NCBI RefSeq assembly: GCF_026213295.1
Contig: NC_079423.1
Coordinates: 20,774,539-20,838,538, forward strand
DNA length: 64,000 nucleotides
From: Gadus chalcogrammus
Lineage: Eukaryota; Chordata; Actinopteri; Gadiformes; Gadidae
Reading direction: 5' to 3'
Numbering within the stretch: the stretch's first letter is position 1; each line of letters opens with the position of its first letter. Positions 37,526-49,085 of the stretch are shown piece after piece. Position numbers and translations under genes: made by a program. Below the pieces are notes generated by a model. It was not told where the DNA came from, made no database searches, and saw only the letters and a list, made by a program, of their open reading frames with translations.

Positions 37526-37595
37526 ATGTCAACAGAGACCGAGCTGCAGCCAGCGCTCAGGCCGGGTACTGTCAGACGCGACTCCAAGCGGAAAG
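37526..37595 (+). CDS. dab1: first coding exon of a Disabled-1 (dab1) gene
   Basis: 23 codons plus one base. The peptide starts MSTETELQ, continues PALRPGTVRRDS and ends KRK before a GT donor (aaag|gtaggc), a phase-1 junction. The first eight residues and the basic DS-(K/R)-(K/R)-K ending match the N-terminus of vertebrate DAB1 as I know it. DAB1 is the cytoplasmic adaptor whose PTB domain binds NPxY motifs of the Reelin receptors VLDLR/ApoER2 and is tyrosine-phosphorylated during neuronal migration. The PTB domain would be encoded by later exons, presumably beyond the window. A chance match of a short exon is possible, but acceptor, ATG, identity and donor all agree. Confidence 0.75.
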
Positions 37596-38356
37596 GTAGG
37601 CCTCAGCCCGCCCCCTGTCCAAGTGGTCAGAACGATTAGAGTTATCGTGAGTCATATTGATATTCATGTCAATGTTAAAGGAAAACCAAGCCGTGAAATT
37701 AGTTGTTTTGGAAGAAAGTGATGTAAGGGGTTGACGTTGTAGGGATATGGATTGATCCAAATCCAAAACTCAACTTAAATAAAATATGTTTTAAATGCGG
37801 ACATTAAATTGTAAATATGGACTCAGTTAGCCCTTTATGGTTTCAAAACCCATAATTCATTTTTAGTATATCTTCTGCCGTATTTTCCGTACACAATGAG
37901 AGGGGGGGATTCAAAATGACTTGGTCATTGTAAAAAACAGGAAAATAAGTCCCCCAAAAATCCTACAAATTTCCTGTCTTTTGTAACAAATTGTTATGAA
38001 TAGGATCGGTGAGCGAGGTTTGCAGGGTTCAGATCCACTGATGCCGACTAACAGATGGACTGAAAGCCGGGGAATGCTAAACGGTGATGTTGTGATGTTG
38101 TCACTCGCTGTCGAGGGTTCGATCACATCCAGGTGTGGGTGGCTCCAGAGGGAGAGGGAGACAGCAGGTTGAGGTGCTGGTGAGCAGGTGTGTGTATTTG
38201 TGGCAGGGGCGTAGCGGGTATAAGGAGTGTCAGTCAAGGGTTAGACGGGCACCTCACCCCGCCGCCACCTGTCTGGCCCGCGTGAGCCGGGATGCGCCCC
38301 GTTTCACCTCTGTGTGACGGAGCGGAAAAATATAACGCCGCCGTCGGAAGTGACCC
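37596..38356 (+). other. start of the following intron
   Basis: No further exon seen. The part at 38100-38340 is GC-rich with several CAGGTG/CACCTG-type E-boxes (38131, 38173, 38186, 38248, 38268 approx.), which could be regulatory; this is inference only. Confidence 0.4.
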
Positions 38357-39040
38357 TCTATAAGATAAGATAAGAACTTTATTTCATCCCATGCATGGGA
38401 AATTAACTTGTTACAACAGCCCATGGAATCTAAAGTATGCAACAATAAAATAAAAAGTATAAAGTATCCAACAATCATACATTCATAAAATTATACAAAA
38501 TAAAATAAATATAAAAAAATCATACTGTGATTACAATGTCATGCCATAAGGGCAGAAACTGCACACACCCATGAGCTACACAATCAATGTGGCCAAGAGG
38601 TGCCTCACTACAGAATAAAAAATACTTTTTCACATATGTACAGTGGAAAATGCACATTATGAAATTCAATTATTGCATTATTAATTTAGTTGAAGTGATT
38701 TTTTGGTAGCACAATATTTCATAACCGATGTGTTATAGAGTCTTATGACAGATGGAATAAAAGACCTTCTGAAACGTTCCTTCTTACATGCTGGGTGTAA
38801 TAATATTTTACTAAAGGAACTGTTTTGCGCTGCCACTGTCTCATGGAGAGGATGAGAGGAATTGGACCTGATGGATTCCAATTTGTCCAACATCCTCCTC
38901 TCCCCTACCACCTCAACAGGCTCCAGTGTACGTCCCAGGACAGAGCCAGCTCTTCCCACCACCTTATTAAGTCTCTTCCTAGACCCAGATACTACACACA
39001 CCAAGCACGCCCACAGACGCACACACAGACATACACACAC
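38357..39040 (-). pseudogene. LINE 3' end (Jockey-superfamily, L2/CR1/Rex1-like)
   Basis: A minus-strand frame (39040-38681) carries the ORF2 C-terminus: KVVGRAGSVLG, then SNSSHPLHETVAAQNSSFS, LLHPACKKERFRRSFIP and IRLYN, the conserved tail after the RT. The 3' UTR runs to an agataagataag repeat at about 38360-38372, typical of these LINEs. 5' truncated. Confidence 0.7.
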
Positions 39041-39356
39041 ACACCAGTATTTCTGCTACATGCATAGAGCTAGGATAACCAGGGCCACGTCAATCAGCTG
39101 TTGAAGTCAATATTTTTAGTTGAAATTATGTTGGCCGTTCCAAATGCTATTTGTTTTATATTAAACCTTGGTATAATAGTCATTGTCAATTGAGAAATTT
39201 TGAGAACCTTTTACACCGTGTACCATCTCAGAAATTATTTTTCTCCCTGAGTACCACCATTATGACCGATGTTATAAAATATAACAAAATACAATAGCGT
39301 AGGCCTGCCCTATTCAGCTACGCAGAGTTCACGCAGCAGCCACATTAATTCCTTAA

Positions 39357-39361
<5 letters not shown>

Positions 39362-39415
<54 letters not shown>
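39362..39415. repeat. (AT)n microsatellite
   Basis: Perfect AT tract of about 27 units. Confidence 0.96.
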
Positions 39416-39418
<3 letters not shown>

Positions 39419-39492
39419 AATACAATGTATTATTATAACTGTTGTCAGCTGGACAAAGGGGTAGCACTTGAACGCACACACACACACACAAG

Positions 39493-39663
39493 TAGGGCTG
39501 CACGATTATTGCCAAAATGATTATCACGATTATTTTGATCAATATTGATATCACGATTATTTACCACGATTATTCATTGAAAAAAAAATCTTTAGAATTT
39601 CAACCACCCCCTTGTGGTAGGAGCCACACACTGTGCTCAGCGGCAAATTGCCGCCAGGCCACG

Positions 39664-39699
<36 letters not shown>

Positions 39700-39986
39700 T
39701 CTTTTCACGCTTCGCGCCGGACTCACGCAGTCGCAGACAGGTGTACAGGGAGTGCTTGGTTCGCTTTGCAGCGGAGGTACAGCGTTTACTGCATGGGCGG
39801 GGCTCGTTTCTTTTTTCGTTTTCTTTTTTTTGCGGATGCATTATTTAAAATTTAAAATTTTTATTTTAATTAAAAAAAAAAATTAAATTAAAAAAATATC
39901 GCGAAAATATCGCGGGAACACTACGTGTCATCGTGGGACGCCAATATCGTCATCGCGATAAAAATTCGATATATTGTGCAGCCCTA
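39493..39986. mobile_element. hAT element (family C, copy 2)
   Basis: Left end tagggctgcacgattatt, right end ttgtgcagcccta, perfect 8-bp duplication cacacaag (39485-39492, 39987-39994). 494 bp. Contains a pure C run of about 33 bases (39664-39696). No transposase. Confidence 0.92.
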
Positions 39987-40169
39987 CACACAAGTGACAA
40001 CATTAAGAATAACAACTGTAAACCAACAACCTGTTATAATTTTATTTTTTACAAATAATGCTATCACAAATAATATTAAAAGTTGGCCAGCAAGTTGATA
40101 AATGAACTTCCATAAGCCTATCGAGAAAGGTGTGTGTGCCTATGCGAACACAGTCCTGCGATGTCTAGA

Positions 40170-40388
40170 TCAATTGAGGTCAGCTTCAATTGAGGTCAGG
40201 TGGGGCTCAGCATCCATCCTGCTTCTGTAATTAGTTTTTATGATGGCAAGTGAAGAGAAGCCCTTGTCGCATGGATATGTGGATGCAAAAGAGAGAAGAA
40301 AGCACACAGAGGGTATTCGCTGTGTTGCTGTTTCCAAAAGTCCAACAACAACGTCTTCTGAAAGCTGACTTGTAATGTTTCGTCGCAT
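40170..40388 (-). pseudogene. hAT transposase C-terminal (dimerisation) fragment
   Basis: YPCDKGFSSLAIIKTNYRSR followed by MDAEPHL matches the end of the hAT dimerisation region in ZBED5/SCAND3-like proteins. In intact enzymes the residue before K/G is part of a C-E/D-x-x-F/S motif. Only about 70 codons remain. Confidence 0.65.
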
Positions 40389-41803
40389 GACTATTCTATT
40401 AAACTCTCCTGCTCACCAACAGCGAAGTCCTCCGGCATTTCATAGGTTTCAATGCTGAACAAGTTTCTCATCAAGTTGTTTGCTTCGGCTGTCACTGAGA
40501 TGTATTGTCAGTACTCGGACAAGTCTCTGAGCGAGACGAGGTGCGCAATGATGTTGTTCCCGACTATTGAATCGTGAACTTGTGCCCAATCTCAATTCTC
40601 CTTTTCAACCCAACCCCTCATTTTTGAGTTGCCCTCGCTTTAGTGTGGCTTCGACCTGCCCCTCGAAACAAAGTGTAAAGGGGAATTCTTCTCCTATCAA
40701 ATGGGGCAACCCTTCAAGACCTTGTTACGTCATTAATAGTCGTCTACAGCGTGTATGTCAATAGACGCAAAGAATTTGTTGCTTGTTGTTTTGAGTTACA
40801 CAATACCGTCCTCAGCTTTGGTGATTTCTTTAATTTTTTTCGGTTATCAGCGAAGCTGAGTAATGTGGAAATAATAAGACTTATTCAAGGCCGTATTCAA
40901 TGCCTGGGAATGCTGGTAGATCAGTTTGAGGTATGTTGAATATACTGCAAGAAAGTTTTGTTGTAGTAAGCCTAGCTACACAACTTGCTAGCTAGTATAA
41001 CTAACGTTAATTTTGTTGGATCAACCCCTTTGTGATGCATGTAATGTAAAATAAACAACTGTTTACTTTGTTTTTTGTTTTGATCCGTGTGCAGGCCTGA
41101 TAGGATTGAATACCATACGCATGCATTGTATTTAACTAGTTTCAAGTAGAAGTCCTTCCAATTCAGACTAAATAGACCAGTCGTCCATTGTACTGCAAGC
41201 TTAATGTAAAGGTGCCCATCCTGCGTTGGTGGTTCAAGATAGAGCTGGAGCTGGAGCAGGACTTCCGTCTCACTAGAAGAGCCATGCCTGGTCTGCAGAG
41301 GCTGCTTATTGCTCGTCTCCGGGATTTATACGTTATTTTTTGATTAACTTTTTTGCTGAATGAATTTTGAATGTCTCAGGAATGCAACTATTGCATTCAT
41401 GGTAAAACGTGGTATGATAAGTCAGGAATCTGTTGGAAATATTGCACTAGAACTTGAGGTAGTGTGCAATCAATGTCAAAAATAAATATGGTTGTTAAGG
41501 CATTAACAATCACACATAATCACATTTTATCAATATTTTTTCTAAAGGGACTAAATAACTCGGTTTTTAACAATCAGTGGATGGTTCATCTTTTTCTCTC
41601 TTCTTAGCGGTTGTGGGGACTATCAATTTGACATTCCTTGTTATAAGGAAAATATCTATAATACATTGAAACCACATTAGGATAATGCGATGGTCATCAT
41701 CATTTTATGTTGTGTTTTTGATCCTTTTGCATCTTTCGCCACCATCTTGCCTAGGTTTGTTCTTGATATTTTAACAGTGTGGCTCTCAAAAATCTTACTT
41801 TTT

Positions 41804-42780
41804 AACATTTACATTTGGGGCATTTAGCAGGCGCCTTTATCCAAAGTACAATAAGAATATATAACTAAGTGCCAAGCACCAACAATTGCTAGGTTAACCC
41901 ATTCCCACATACAACAAAGCTTGCAAAGCTAATAGGACAGAACTAAGTAATATTTTTAAGTGCCAGGATGTAAAAAATACAATACGTTTTTTAACAATAA
42001 GTGACAGGATGTACAGCATACAATTTGCGTACATTAAGTGCCAGGTCGTACAACATACAATAAGTGTCTAGGAGAAGTGGGAGGGGGTGGCTATGCAGAG
42101 TCTAGGTGAACTCTGAACAAGTGACTCTTGAGTCTTTTGCGGAAGCTGGTGAGCGACTCTGCGGTCCTGACATCGGCAGGGAGCTCGTTCCAACACTGCG
42201 GTGCCAAAACAGAGTAGAGTTGTGACTTTTGTGATCAACCTTTGTTTACTCGTAGCAATGGTGGTACCAGACATCCAGCTGAAGTAGTTGAGCGGAGCAC
42301 TCGAGCAGGGGTGTGTGGTCTGACCAACGCTTGGAGGTAGGCAGGGGCAGTACCATTGACCACCTTGTAGGCCATTACCATCATCTTGAATCTGAGCTAC
42401 TACAGGGAGCCAGTGGAGGTCTGGAAAAGGGGGATCACGTCCGACAATCTAGGTTCTTGACACACAGCAAAGGTTTAATCGCGGAGGCACGAATTCCAGC
42501 CAGGAGCGGGTTGCAGAAGTCGAGGCGGGAGATGACGAACACTTGGACCAGGAACTGAGCTGCTTCCCTATTGAGAAAGGGCCGGATCCAGCGCATGTTG
42601 TAGAGGGCAAATCTGCAGGTCGGGCCACTGTGTTGATGTTCGCGGTGCAGCATAACTGATTGTCCAGTACCACACCGAGGTTTCTCACTGTTGCCTTAAC
42701 AGTAACCAGTAAGTCCATGGCAGGGCAATCTTTCCCTGGCATAAAGAGGAGCTCAATCTTGTTTAGGGTAAGCTTTAGGT
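41804..42780 (-). pseudogene. L2-type LINE 3' fragment
   Basis: Minus-strand frames (42847-42435) read LTLNKIELLFMPGKDCPAMD, VRNLGVVLDNQL, CRFALYNMRWIRPFL, LVQVFVISRLDFCN and LLAGI, the RT thumb/C-terminal stretch of fish L2. The 3' end reaches the catttggggcatttagcagg block near 41815. Frames are broken. The hAT at 42781 cuts its upstream end, and the 5' truncation point sits at the same place. Confidence 0.75.
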
Positions 42781-43566
42781 CAGGGGTGTCAAACTCATTT
42801 TCACCGGGGGCCACATCAGCATAATGGTTGCCCTCAAAGGGCCACATGTAAATGTAAAATAGTATGTAACCAAATATAATGTATAATAAATGTAACTACT
42901 CCATAACATATTGTTAAATTACCTTCTGCATTTATTACTTATAGAAGTTACAAACATAACATATGCATAGATGAGAAAAAAATGTTACTATAACAATAAT
43001 CCTTTAAATTTGTCAGGTTAAGAAACCCACATTACTCCATTGATCAACGATCAAACTATTCAAGTAAATAAAGAAATATATTATCAAAACACAAGTTATG
43101 ACATTTACTTTGTTTAACTTTTTTTTTTACACAGTCGGGAGGGTCAGAATAACATACAACCAACAGTATTGAGCTACTAAGAACATGTGTGACAGATGTA
43201 GCATTTTACAAAAATAAATGGCTGCACACAGCCTTGCAAGAGTAAACATTTGTCTGTCTTATCATAAACACATACACCTGTAAACAACAAATACATTGCT
43301 ACACATAAAGTAGTATATGTAATAAACTGAAAATAACAAAATAAGTTCACAACTATGAGTCGGAAATGATGAGGATATACTGCCTGTCCATGAACACACC
43401 AAGTGGATCCCCTCTCCACCATCCTCATCCATTGATCATGTTCTGAAAACAACAAACACACAAAAAAATGTGAGCACAATCATTAAATTGCACTCAGTTT
43501 AACCATTATTATTTTTGATGGAAATACATTTTATTACCATATATTTTAATTTGGTTTTAAAAATGC

Positions 43567-44564
43567 TTACCTATCTGTTTTCTGGCCAGATATCAGACAC
43601 CGTTTTCCTTTGACCAGTGTGTCGATGTCTGGTTTTAGCTGTTGTGCTGTGGCAATCCGTAAAACAGCGTGGAGGTTGTCATCAGTGATGCGTGATCTGT
43701 GCTTGGTTTTATTTAGATTCATTATTGAAAACATCTGTTCGCACAGATAGGTGCTCCCAAACATGGAGAGAACACGGGCAGCATGAAGTCGAAGCTGTGG
43801 CATCTCACCAGGGGGCAGTAGACGGTAAAAGTCCTCGATTGCGGCATCCTGGAACTTTGCTCTTAGGCCACTGTCGCTTTGAAGCTCGATCAACTCCAGC
43901 TGAAGGTGATGGGGCACACTGCTGACATCGGTGGTGAAAGGACTGGCAAAGATGGCAAAGCCCGACTGCTGTGCTTTGAAGTCAGAGAAGCGCCGATCAA
44001 ATTCATCCATTAACCGGCTCAGTTTGGTAGCCAACTTGGCACATGAAAAAACACCGGGAACTGAGGCAGAGATGTTCTGACAAGCAGAAAAGTGGGCAAG
44101 ATTGTGCTGTTCCACTTGGCACTTCCATAAGTCAAGTTTACGCTGGAAACATTGGATCATGTCGGACATCTGCGTGATGACATGGTTGCGTCCCTGCAGC
44201 TTCTTATTCAGTTGGGCGAGATGCTCACTTATGTCACATAACATAGCAAAATCACACAGCCAGTTTGGATCCGACAATTCAGCCAAGGGTTTTCCTTTAC
44301 TCTGCATGAAAACAGCAATGTCTTCCCTCAGCTCAAAAAATCGTTTGAGGACGTTGCTCCTACTCAGCCACCGCACTTCTGTATGGTACGGGACGTCTCC
44401 GTGCTCCGAGCCCATCTCCTGCAAGAACAGCTGGAACTGCCGGTGATTCAGGCCACGCGCCCGAATGAAGTTCACTGTTTTCGTGACTGTGGTCATTATA
44501 TTATCCATCCCCAGCACCTTCCCACACAAAGCTTCTTGGTGGATAATGCAATGATAACTTATCA
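43567..44564 (-). pseudogene. hAT transposase C-terminal half
   Basis: Continues the transposase after the LINE. It shows [40 protein letters not shown] (the conserved W-LS-R motif), then [20 protein letters not shown] and [20 protein letters not shown]. The last contains the C-E motif with the catalytic Glu and the start of the dimerisation region. About 330 codons are open to a natural-looking stop. Relatives include GTF2IRD2/ZBED-type domesticated hAT genes. It shares the reading frame of the N-terminal half. Confidence 0.88.
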
Positions 44565-44709
44565 AGTTCAAGTGTACTTTATTGTCAAAAATCTATGTAA
44601 CAGGGTTAGCACAGAAGTTTGAAATTGCGTTTGGCCAGACTCCAATGTGTAGTTAAAAAAACATTTAACAAAAAAACATATAACATTTAAATAAGACATT
44701 GACAATAAT

Positions 44710-44711
<2 letters not shown>

Positions 44712-44791
<80 letters not shown>
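44712..44791. repeat. (CA)n microsatellite in LINE 3' UTR
   Basis: About 40 CA units. Confidence 0.96.
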
Positions 44792-44794
<3 letters not shown>

Positions 44795-44874
44795 CAGCAG
44801 AAGTACAATCAGTGGTCACAAGGTGCAACAGTAAAGTAAAGTGCAACAGTAAAGTGCCAGTGACATGGTGAAGT

Positions 44875-47800
44875 TCATGTGGTTTTCTTCAGTGTGTTGA
44901 TGAGTCTGATGGCTTGTGGAAAGAAGCTGTTACTCAGTCTGCTTGTGCGGTACCGCTTCCCTGATGGTAGAAGGGAGAACAGACTGTGTGCTGGATGAGT
45001 TGTGTCTTTGATGATGTTCATTGCCCGCTTGGAACAGTGTGAAGTGTACAGTTTCTGAATGGCTGGTAGGGGTGACCTGATGATCTTTTCTGCTGTCCTC
45101 ACCACCCTCTGCAGTGCCTTCTTGTCTGCAGCTAGACAGCTGCCATGCCAGACAGAGACGTTGCTGGTCAGGATGCTCTCAATAGCACCTCTGAAGAAGG
45201 TGGTGAGGGCAGAAGTGGGGAGGTCAGCTCTTCTCATCCTTCTCAGGAAGTAGAGTCGTGTCTGCGCCTTCTTGACCAGCGCGGTGGTGTTGGTAGTCCA
45301 TGAGAGGTCATTTGTGATGTGCACTCCCAGGAACTTTGTGCTTTTCACAGACTCTACTGCACTGCCGTTGATGATGAGTGGGATGTGTGTTGGTTGTTCC
45401 TTCCTGAAGTCTACAGTAATTTATTTTGTTTTGTTGACGTTGAGAAGCAGATTGTTCCTCTCACACCAGTTGATGAGTAGCTGTACCTCCTCTCTGTATG
45501 CTGAGTCATCATTGTCTTTGATGAGGCCCACCACTGTTGTGTCATCTGCAAATTTGATGATGTGATTTGTTTCAAATTTGGCACAGCAGTCGTGGGTCAT
45601 CAGCGTGAACAGCAGGGGGGATAACACACATCCTTGCGGCACCCCCGTGTTTATGATGGTGGTCGCTGAGGAGTTGTTTCCGACTCTGACTGTCTGCGGT
45701 CTGTTAGTAAGAAAGTCCAGCAGCCAGTTGCACAGTGAAGTGCTGATGCCTATTTTACTCAGCTTGTCCACAAGATGTTGGGGGATGACGGTGTTGAACG
45801 CAGAGCTGAAGTCTATGAACAACATCCGTGCGTGACTGTTTTTATTCTCCAGATGAGCCAGGCAGAGGTGGAGTGCTGTTGCTATGGCGTCATCAGTGGA
45901 GCGCTTGGGGCGGTAGGCAAATTGGTATGGATCCAGAGTAGTGGGGAGGGTGGATGTTAGGTGGGCCTTTACCAGTCTCTCAAAGCACTTCATCATGATG
46001 GGGGTGAGTGCTATGGGTCTGTAGTCGTTCAGTGATGATACCGGTGACTTCTTGGGTAGTGGTACGATGGTGGTAGCTTTGAAACTTGCTGGTATGATGG
46101 CTTGGTTCAGAGAGGTGTTGTAGATGTCTGTGAGGACGTCGGTGAGTGAGTCTGCACAGTCTCTGAGCACACGCCCGGGTATGTTGTCAGGACCTGCAGC
46201 TTTCCTGGGGTTCACCTTGAGTAGGGTCGTCCTCACGTCCGCTGGGTCCAGTTGAAGTGTTGTGCTGTCAGGGTTTACGGGTTTTTTTTTGGGTGTTGTG
46301 GTGTTATTTTCTTCAAACCGGCTGAAGAAGGTGTTGAGTGAGTTGAGGAAGTCTGTGTTGTCCTCACACGGTGGGGGGGATGGTTTGTAGTCTATGACTG
46401 ACTGGATGCCTTGCCACAGGCGTCTTGGGTCCTTTGTGTCAGTGAAGTATGAGTTTATTTTTTGTCCATATGCACGCTTGGCTGCTCTCACGCCCCGGTG
46501 CAAGTTGGCCCTGGCAGACTTGAGGGCCTCCTTGTCCCCAGACTTGAAAGCAATGTTGCGGGCCCTCAGGAGCTCACGTACCTCCCTGGTGAACCAGGGT
46601 TTTTCGTTTGCTCTCACTGTAATGTCCTTGGTGACGGTTACATCTTCCATGCATTTTGTTATGTATCCAGTTACAGAGTCTGTGTATTCGGTGAGGTTGA
46701 CGTCCTGGTTGGTGGTGGCCGCCTCCCTGAAAACCGACCAGTCTGTGCATTCAAAACAGTCCTGTAGAGCTGCTGTGGAGCCCTCTGGCCAGGCCCTGAT
46801 CTGTTTCACAGTTGGCTTGCTTCTCGTCAACAGAGGTCTTTAGGCTGGGATTAGCATAACAGAGAGATGGTCTGATGAACCCAGGTGGGGGTGGGGAACA
46901 GCTCTGAAGGCCTGTCTGATGTTGATGTAGACCTGGTCAAGTGTGTTCTCTCCCCTTGTTGCAAAGTTCACACACTTGTGATAGTGTGGCATTACTGTTT
47001 TCAATTTGGCCTGATTAAAATCGCCAGCGATTACGCAGACCGAGTCCGGGTGTGTGTTTTGTAGTGTACTCACAGACTTGTACAGAATGGAGAGTGCCTC
47101 CTTTGTGTTGGCGCTGGGGGGAAGGTAAACAGCTGTGATGTTGACGGTATTGAATTCACTCGGCAGGTAGAATGGACGGCAGTTGAGGGTTAAAAACTCA
47201 ATGTTCTCTGAGCAGTGACTTGTAATGACTGCTGCGTTTGTACACCAGTTGTTATTGATATAAATGCACACACCACCTCCTCGAGATTTACCCGTGCTGG
47301 CGTGGTTTCTGTCAGCGCGGAATGTTGTAAACCCATCCAGTTTAATTACGCTGTCCGGAACGTTGTTGTGAAGCCACGTCTCGGTTAGGATGATCGCGTT
47401 GCATTCTCTTACGTTTCTATGTGTGGTTAAATCCAGCTTGAGATAATCCATTTTGTTTTCTAACGAGCGGACGTTCGATAGGAGAATAGATGGTAGTGCT
47501 GTTTTGTGAGGGTTTCTTTTCAAGCGGTGTGTGATGCCGGCTCGGCAACCTCGCCTTATCCTCCGTCCTGTGCTCGGCCTCCACTGCCGCATCAGCTGCT
47601 TCCAGTTTCGGCTGGTGGGGGCGGGGGAGCCCGCTGTCACGGAGGGTCCGTTGTCACGGGACATTATTCCTAGACCGAGAAGAGTTTCGCGATCCGAGGC
47701 GAAGTTAACTCCGGACATATCCTTTGTGCTGTTGTTGTTTCTAAGTCCCAGTAGTGTACTCCTGTTGTACGCGATTTTTGAAGACGATTTTGACGGTACA

Positions 47801-47875
47801 TTTAACATAAAACACACATTTTTATCGGGAGCCGGCTTGGCCGCAGCCACACCGGGCGCCGCCATGGTAACCATT
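44875..47875 (-). pseudogene. LINE ORF2: APE endonuclease-reverse transcriptase, two in-frame stops
   Basis: Endonuclease: [52 protein letters not shown] and [11 protein letters not shown] (about 47460-46843). Then a TAA. The connector and RT follow (46830-45424): FKATTIVPLPKK, NDYRPIALTPIMMKCFERLV, DPYQFAYRPKRSTDDA, FIDFSSAFNTVIP (motif A), GVPQGCVLSPLLFTLMTHD (motif B) and KFADDTTVVGL (FADD box). After a second TAA comes the tail (45348-44875): KSTKFLGVHITNDLSW, PLPAIQKLYTSHC and PSGKRYRTSRLSNSFFPQAI. Stops, not frameshifts, are the only breaks I see. Confidence 0.9.
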
Positions 47876-47880
47876 ATTTT

Positions 47881-48708
47881 TATCAGAGGCGTGTGACAGT
47901 TACTTTTTTGCATTTTCTCCTTCATTAGTCCAACCAAGCCCGTTTTTACTCCACACATTGCAGGTGCACCATCTGTAGTTAATCCCACCAATTTTTCCCA
48001 GGGCAATCCAGTTTTACTCACAGACTTCTCCACCGCTTCATAAATATCCCGTCCAGTTGTGGTCCCATGCATGGCAGCTACATCCAAGAGCTCCTCGGTG
48101 ACAGAGAGGTCCGACTTCACGCCTCTAATAAAAATGGAAAGCTGTGCCGTGTCCCTGTTGTCTGTGCTTTCATCAACAGCTAATGAAAAAGCTGTGTAAC
48201 TGTGTGACTCTTCCGCCAGCTGATCTGCTAGGTTTCCTGCTAGCTCCTTGACACGGTCCGCGATGGTGTTTCTTGACAAACTCACATTTTTAAAAGCCTG
48301 CATCTGGTCGGGGCACACCTGCTCACACACCTTCAGCATACACTGCTTCACAAAGGCACCCTCTGAAAAAGACTTGGAAGTGCGGGCGATTTCTTCAGCT
48401 ACAATAAAGCTAGCTTTCACAGCCGCATCGTTTTTGGCTCTGGCTTTTGTGAACAAATTCTGTTGCGATCGCAGGTTGCCTTTTAACTCTTTAACTATCG
48501 CTTGTTTTTCCTGAAGGCTAACTTTAGCATACTTGGCTCCGTGTTTGGTTTCATAATGCCGACGTAGATTGTACTCTTTGATGACCGACACCGACTCAGA
48601 ACACAAAAGACATACCGGTTTTTCTCCTTGTAGCACAAACAAATATTCACCTTCCCATCTTTCATGAAACAACCTTCCATCTGCGTCAACCTTTCGCTTC
48701 CTGGACAT
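47881..48708 (-). pseudogene. hAT transposase N-terminal half (BED finger + first catalytic Asp)
   Basis: Starts [20 protein letters not shown]. The finger has [20 protein letters not shown] followed by ETKHG (CxxC...HxxxxH BED type). The RNase H-like core follows: [20 protein letters not shown] (first Asp) and [14 protein letters not shown] (second Asp). The frame then runs without a stop into the LINE and on to 46843, making a 622-codon open frame. Confidence 0.88.
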
Positions 48709-49085
48709 TTTGGGATAATGTGTGGATATTTCTCATGGATATTTCTGCTCAATCTCACTTGTCGCATTAATTAAACACTGATGTGGACACAGCGATCTAG
48801 TGGCAGAATGCCGTCACTTCGCGGGTAAAATATAAAATAAATAAAACAACCTTTTTTTTTAACGACGAATCAAGCACTCACGCGGGAGACTCGCGCGGGA
48901 GACTCGCGCGGGCCTTGAGATTGACACATGTGCTTTAGGTGATAGCCCTTCCCCTTAGTTCTACCCCTCTATGAAACGACTATTGGGACAGCCCTATCTC
49001 TACATTTGACCGCGCAAAGTTGAGGGGTAGGGCTAAAGTGTAAGGCTTGAAGGGGTGAATTTGGAGATGACGTTTGAGATTCAAT

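Larger units (their letters stand above)
39200..40540 (-). mobile_element. hAT remnant (Buster/ZBED5-like), interrupted
   Basis: The left end style (tttgagaaccttttacaccg, then gtaccatctcag) and a transposase tail at 40388-40170 mark a decayed hAT. It is interrupted by the (AT)n array and the hAT at 39493-39986. A possible opposite end (gtaccacagtttgagaatca) is at about 49388-49407, which would put the whole 40.6-49.1 kb nest inside it. This is inference and no target duplication was confirmed. Confidence 0.4.
44565..47880 (-). mobile_element. 3.3 kb LINE (L2/CR1/Rex1-like) inserted in the hAT transposase
   Basis: Runs on the minus strand from a GC-rich 5' region (about 47880) through endonuclease, RT and C-terminal parts to a 3' UTR with a CA microsatellite. 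Target duplication tatca (44560-44564 and 47881-47885). It appears full length or nearly so: one ORF2-like frame is interrupted by only two stops (46840-46842 and 45421-45423). That implies a fairly recent insertion. Confidence 0.88.
42781..48932 (-). mobile_element. 6.15 kb hAT (Charlie-like) carrying a LINE insertion
   Basis: Ends are caggggtgtcaaactc and the complement of cacatgtgtcaatctc. The perfect 8-bp duplication is ctttaggt (42773-42780, 48933-48940). Its transposase gene lies on the minus strand, split into 48708-47881 and 44564-43567 by a LINE at 44565-47880. Without the LINE the element is about 2.8 kb, the right size for an autonomous hAT. Confidence 0.93.
40577..49085. mobile_element. 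outer TIR element (same kind as 18767-21301), filled by later insertions
   Basis: The left part (about 40577-41780) begins gcccaatctcaattctcctt and contains catctttcgccaccatcttg, as in the 2.5 kb element at 18767. The right part (48941-49085) has aggggtaggg and ends gagattcaatgg in inverse style. Between them lie an L2 fragment and a 6.15 kb hAT. Ends are approximate and the two halves may not be one insertion. Confidence 0.45.

Noticed and set aside
37137..37532. 131-codon minus-strand frame over the dab1 exon
   Set aside because: Low-complexity Arg/Gly-rich shadow of the GC-rich 5' UTR; no family resemblance.
46394..46843. 149-codon plus-strand frame
   Set aside because: Antisense of the LINE RT connector region, no independent signature.
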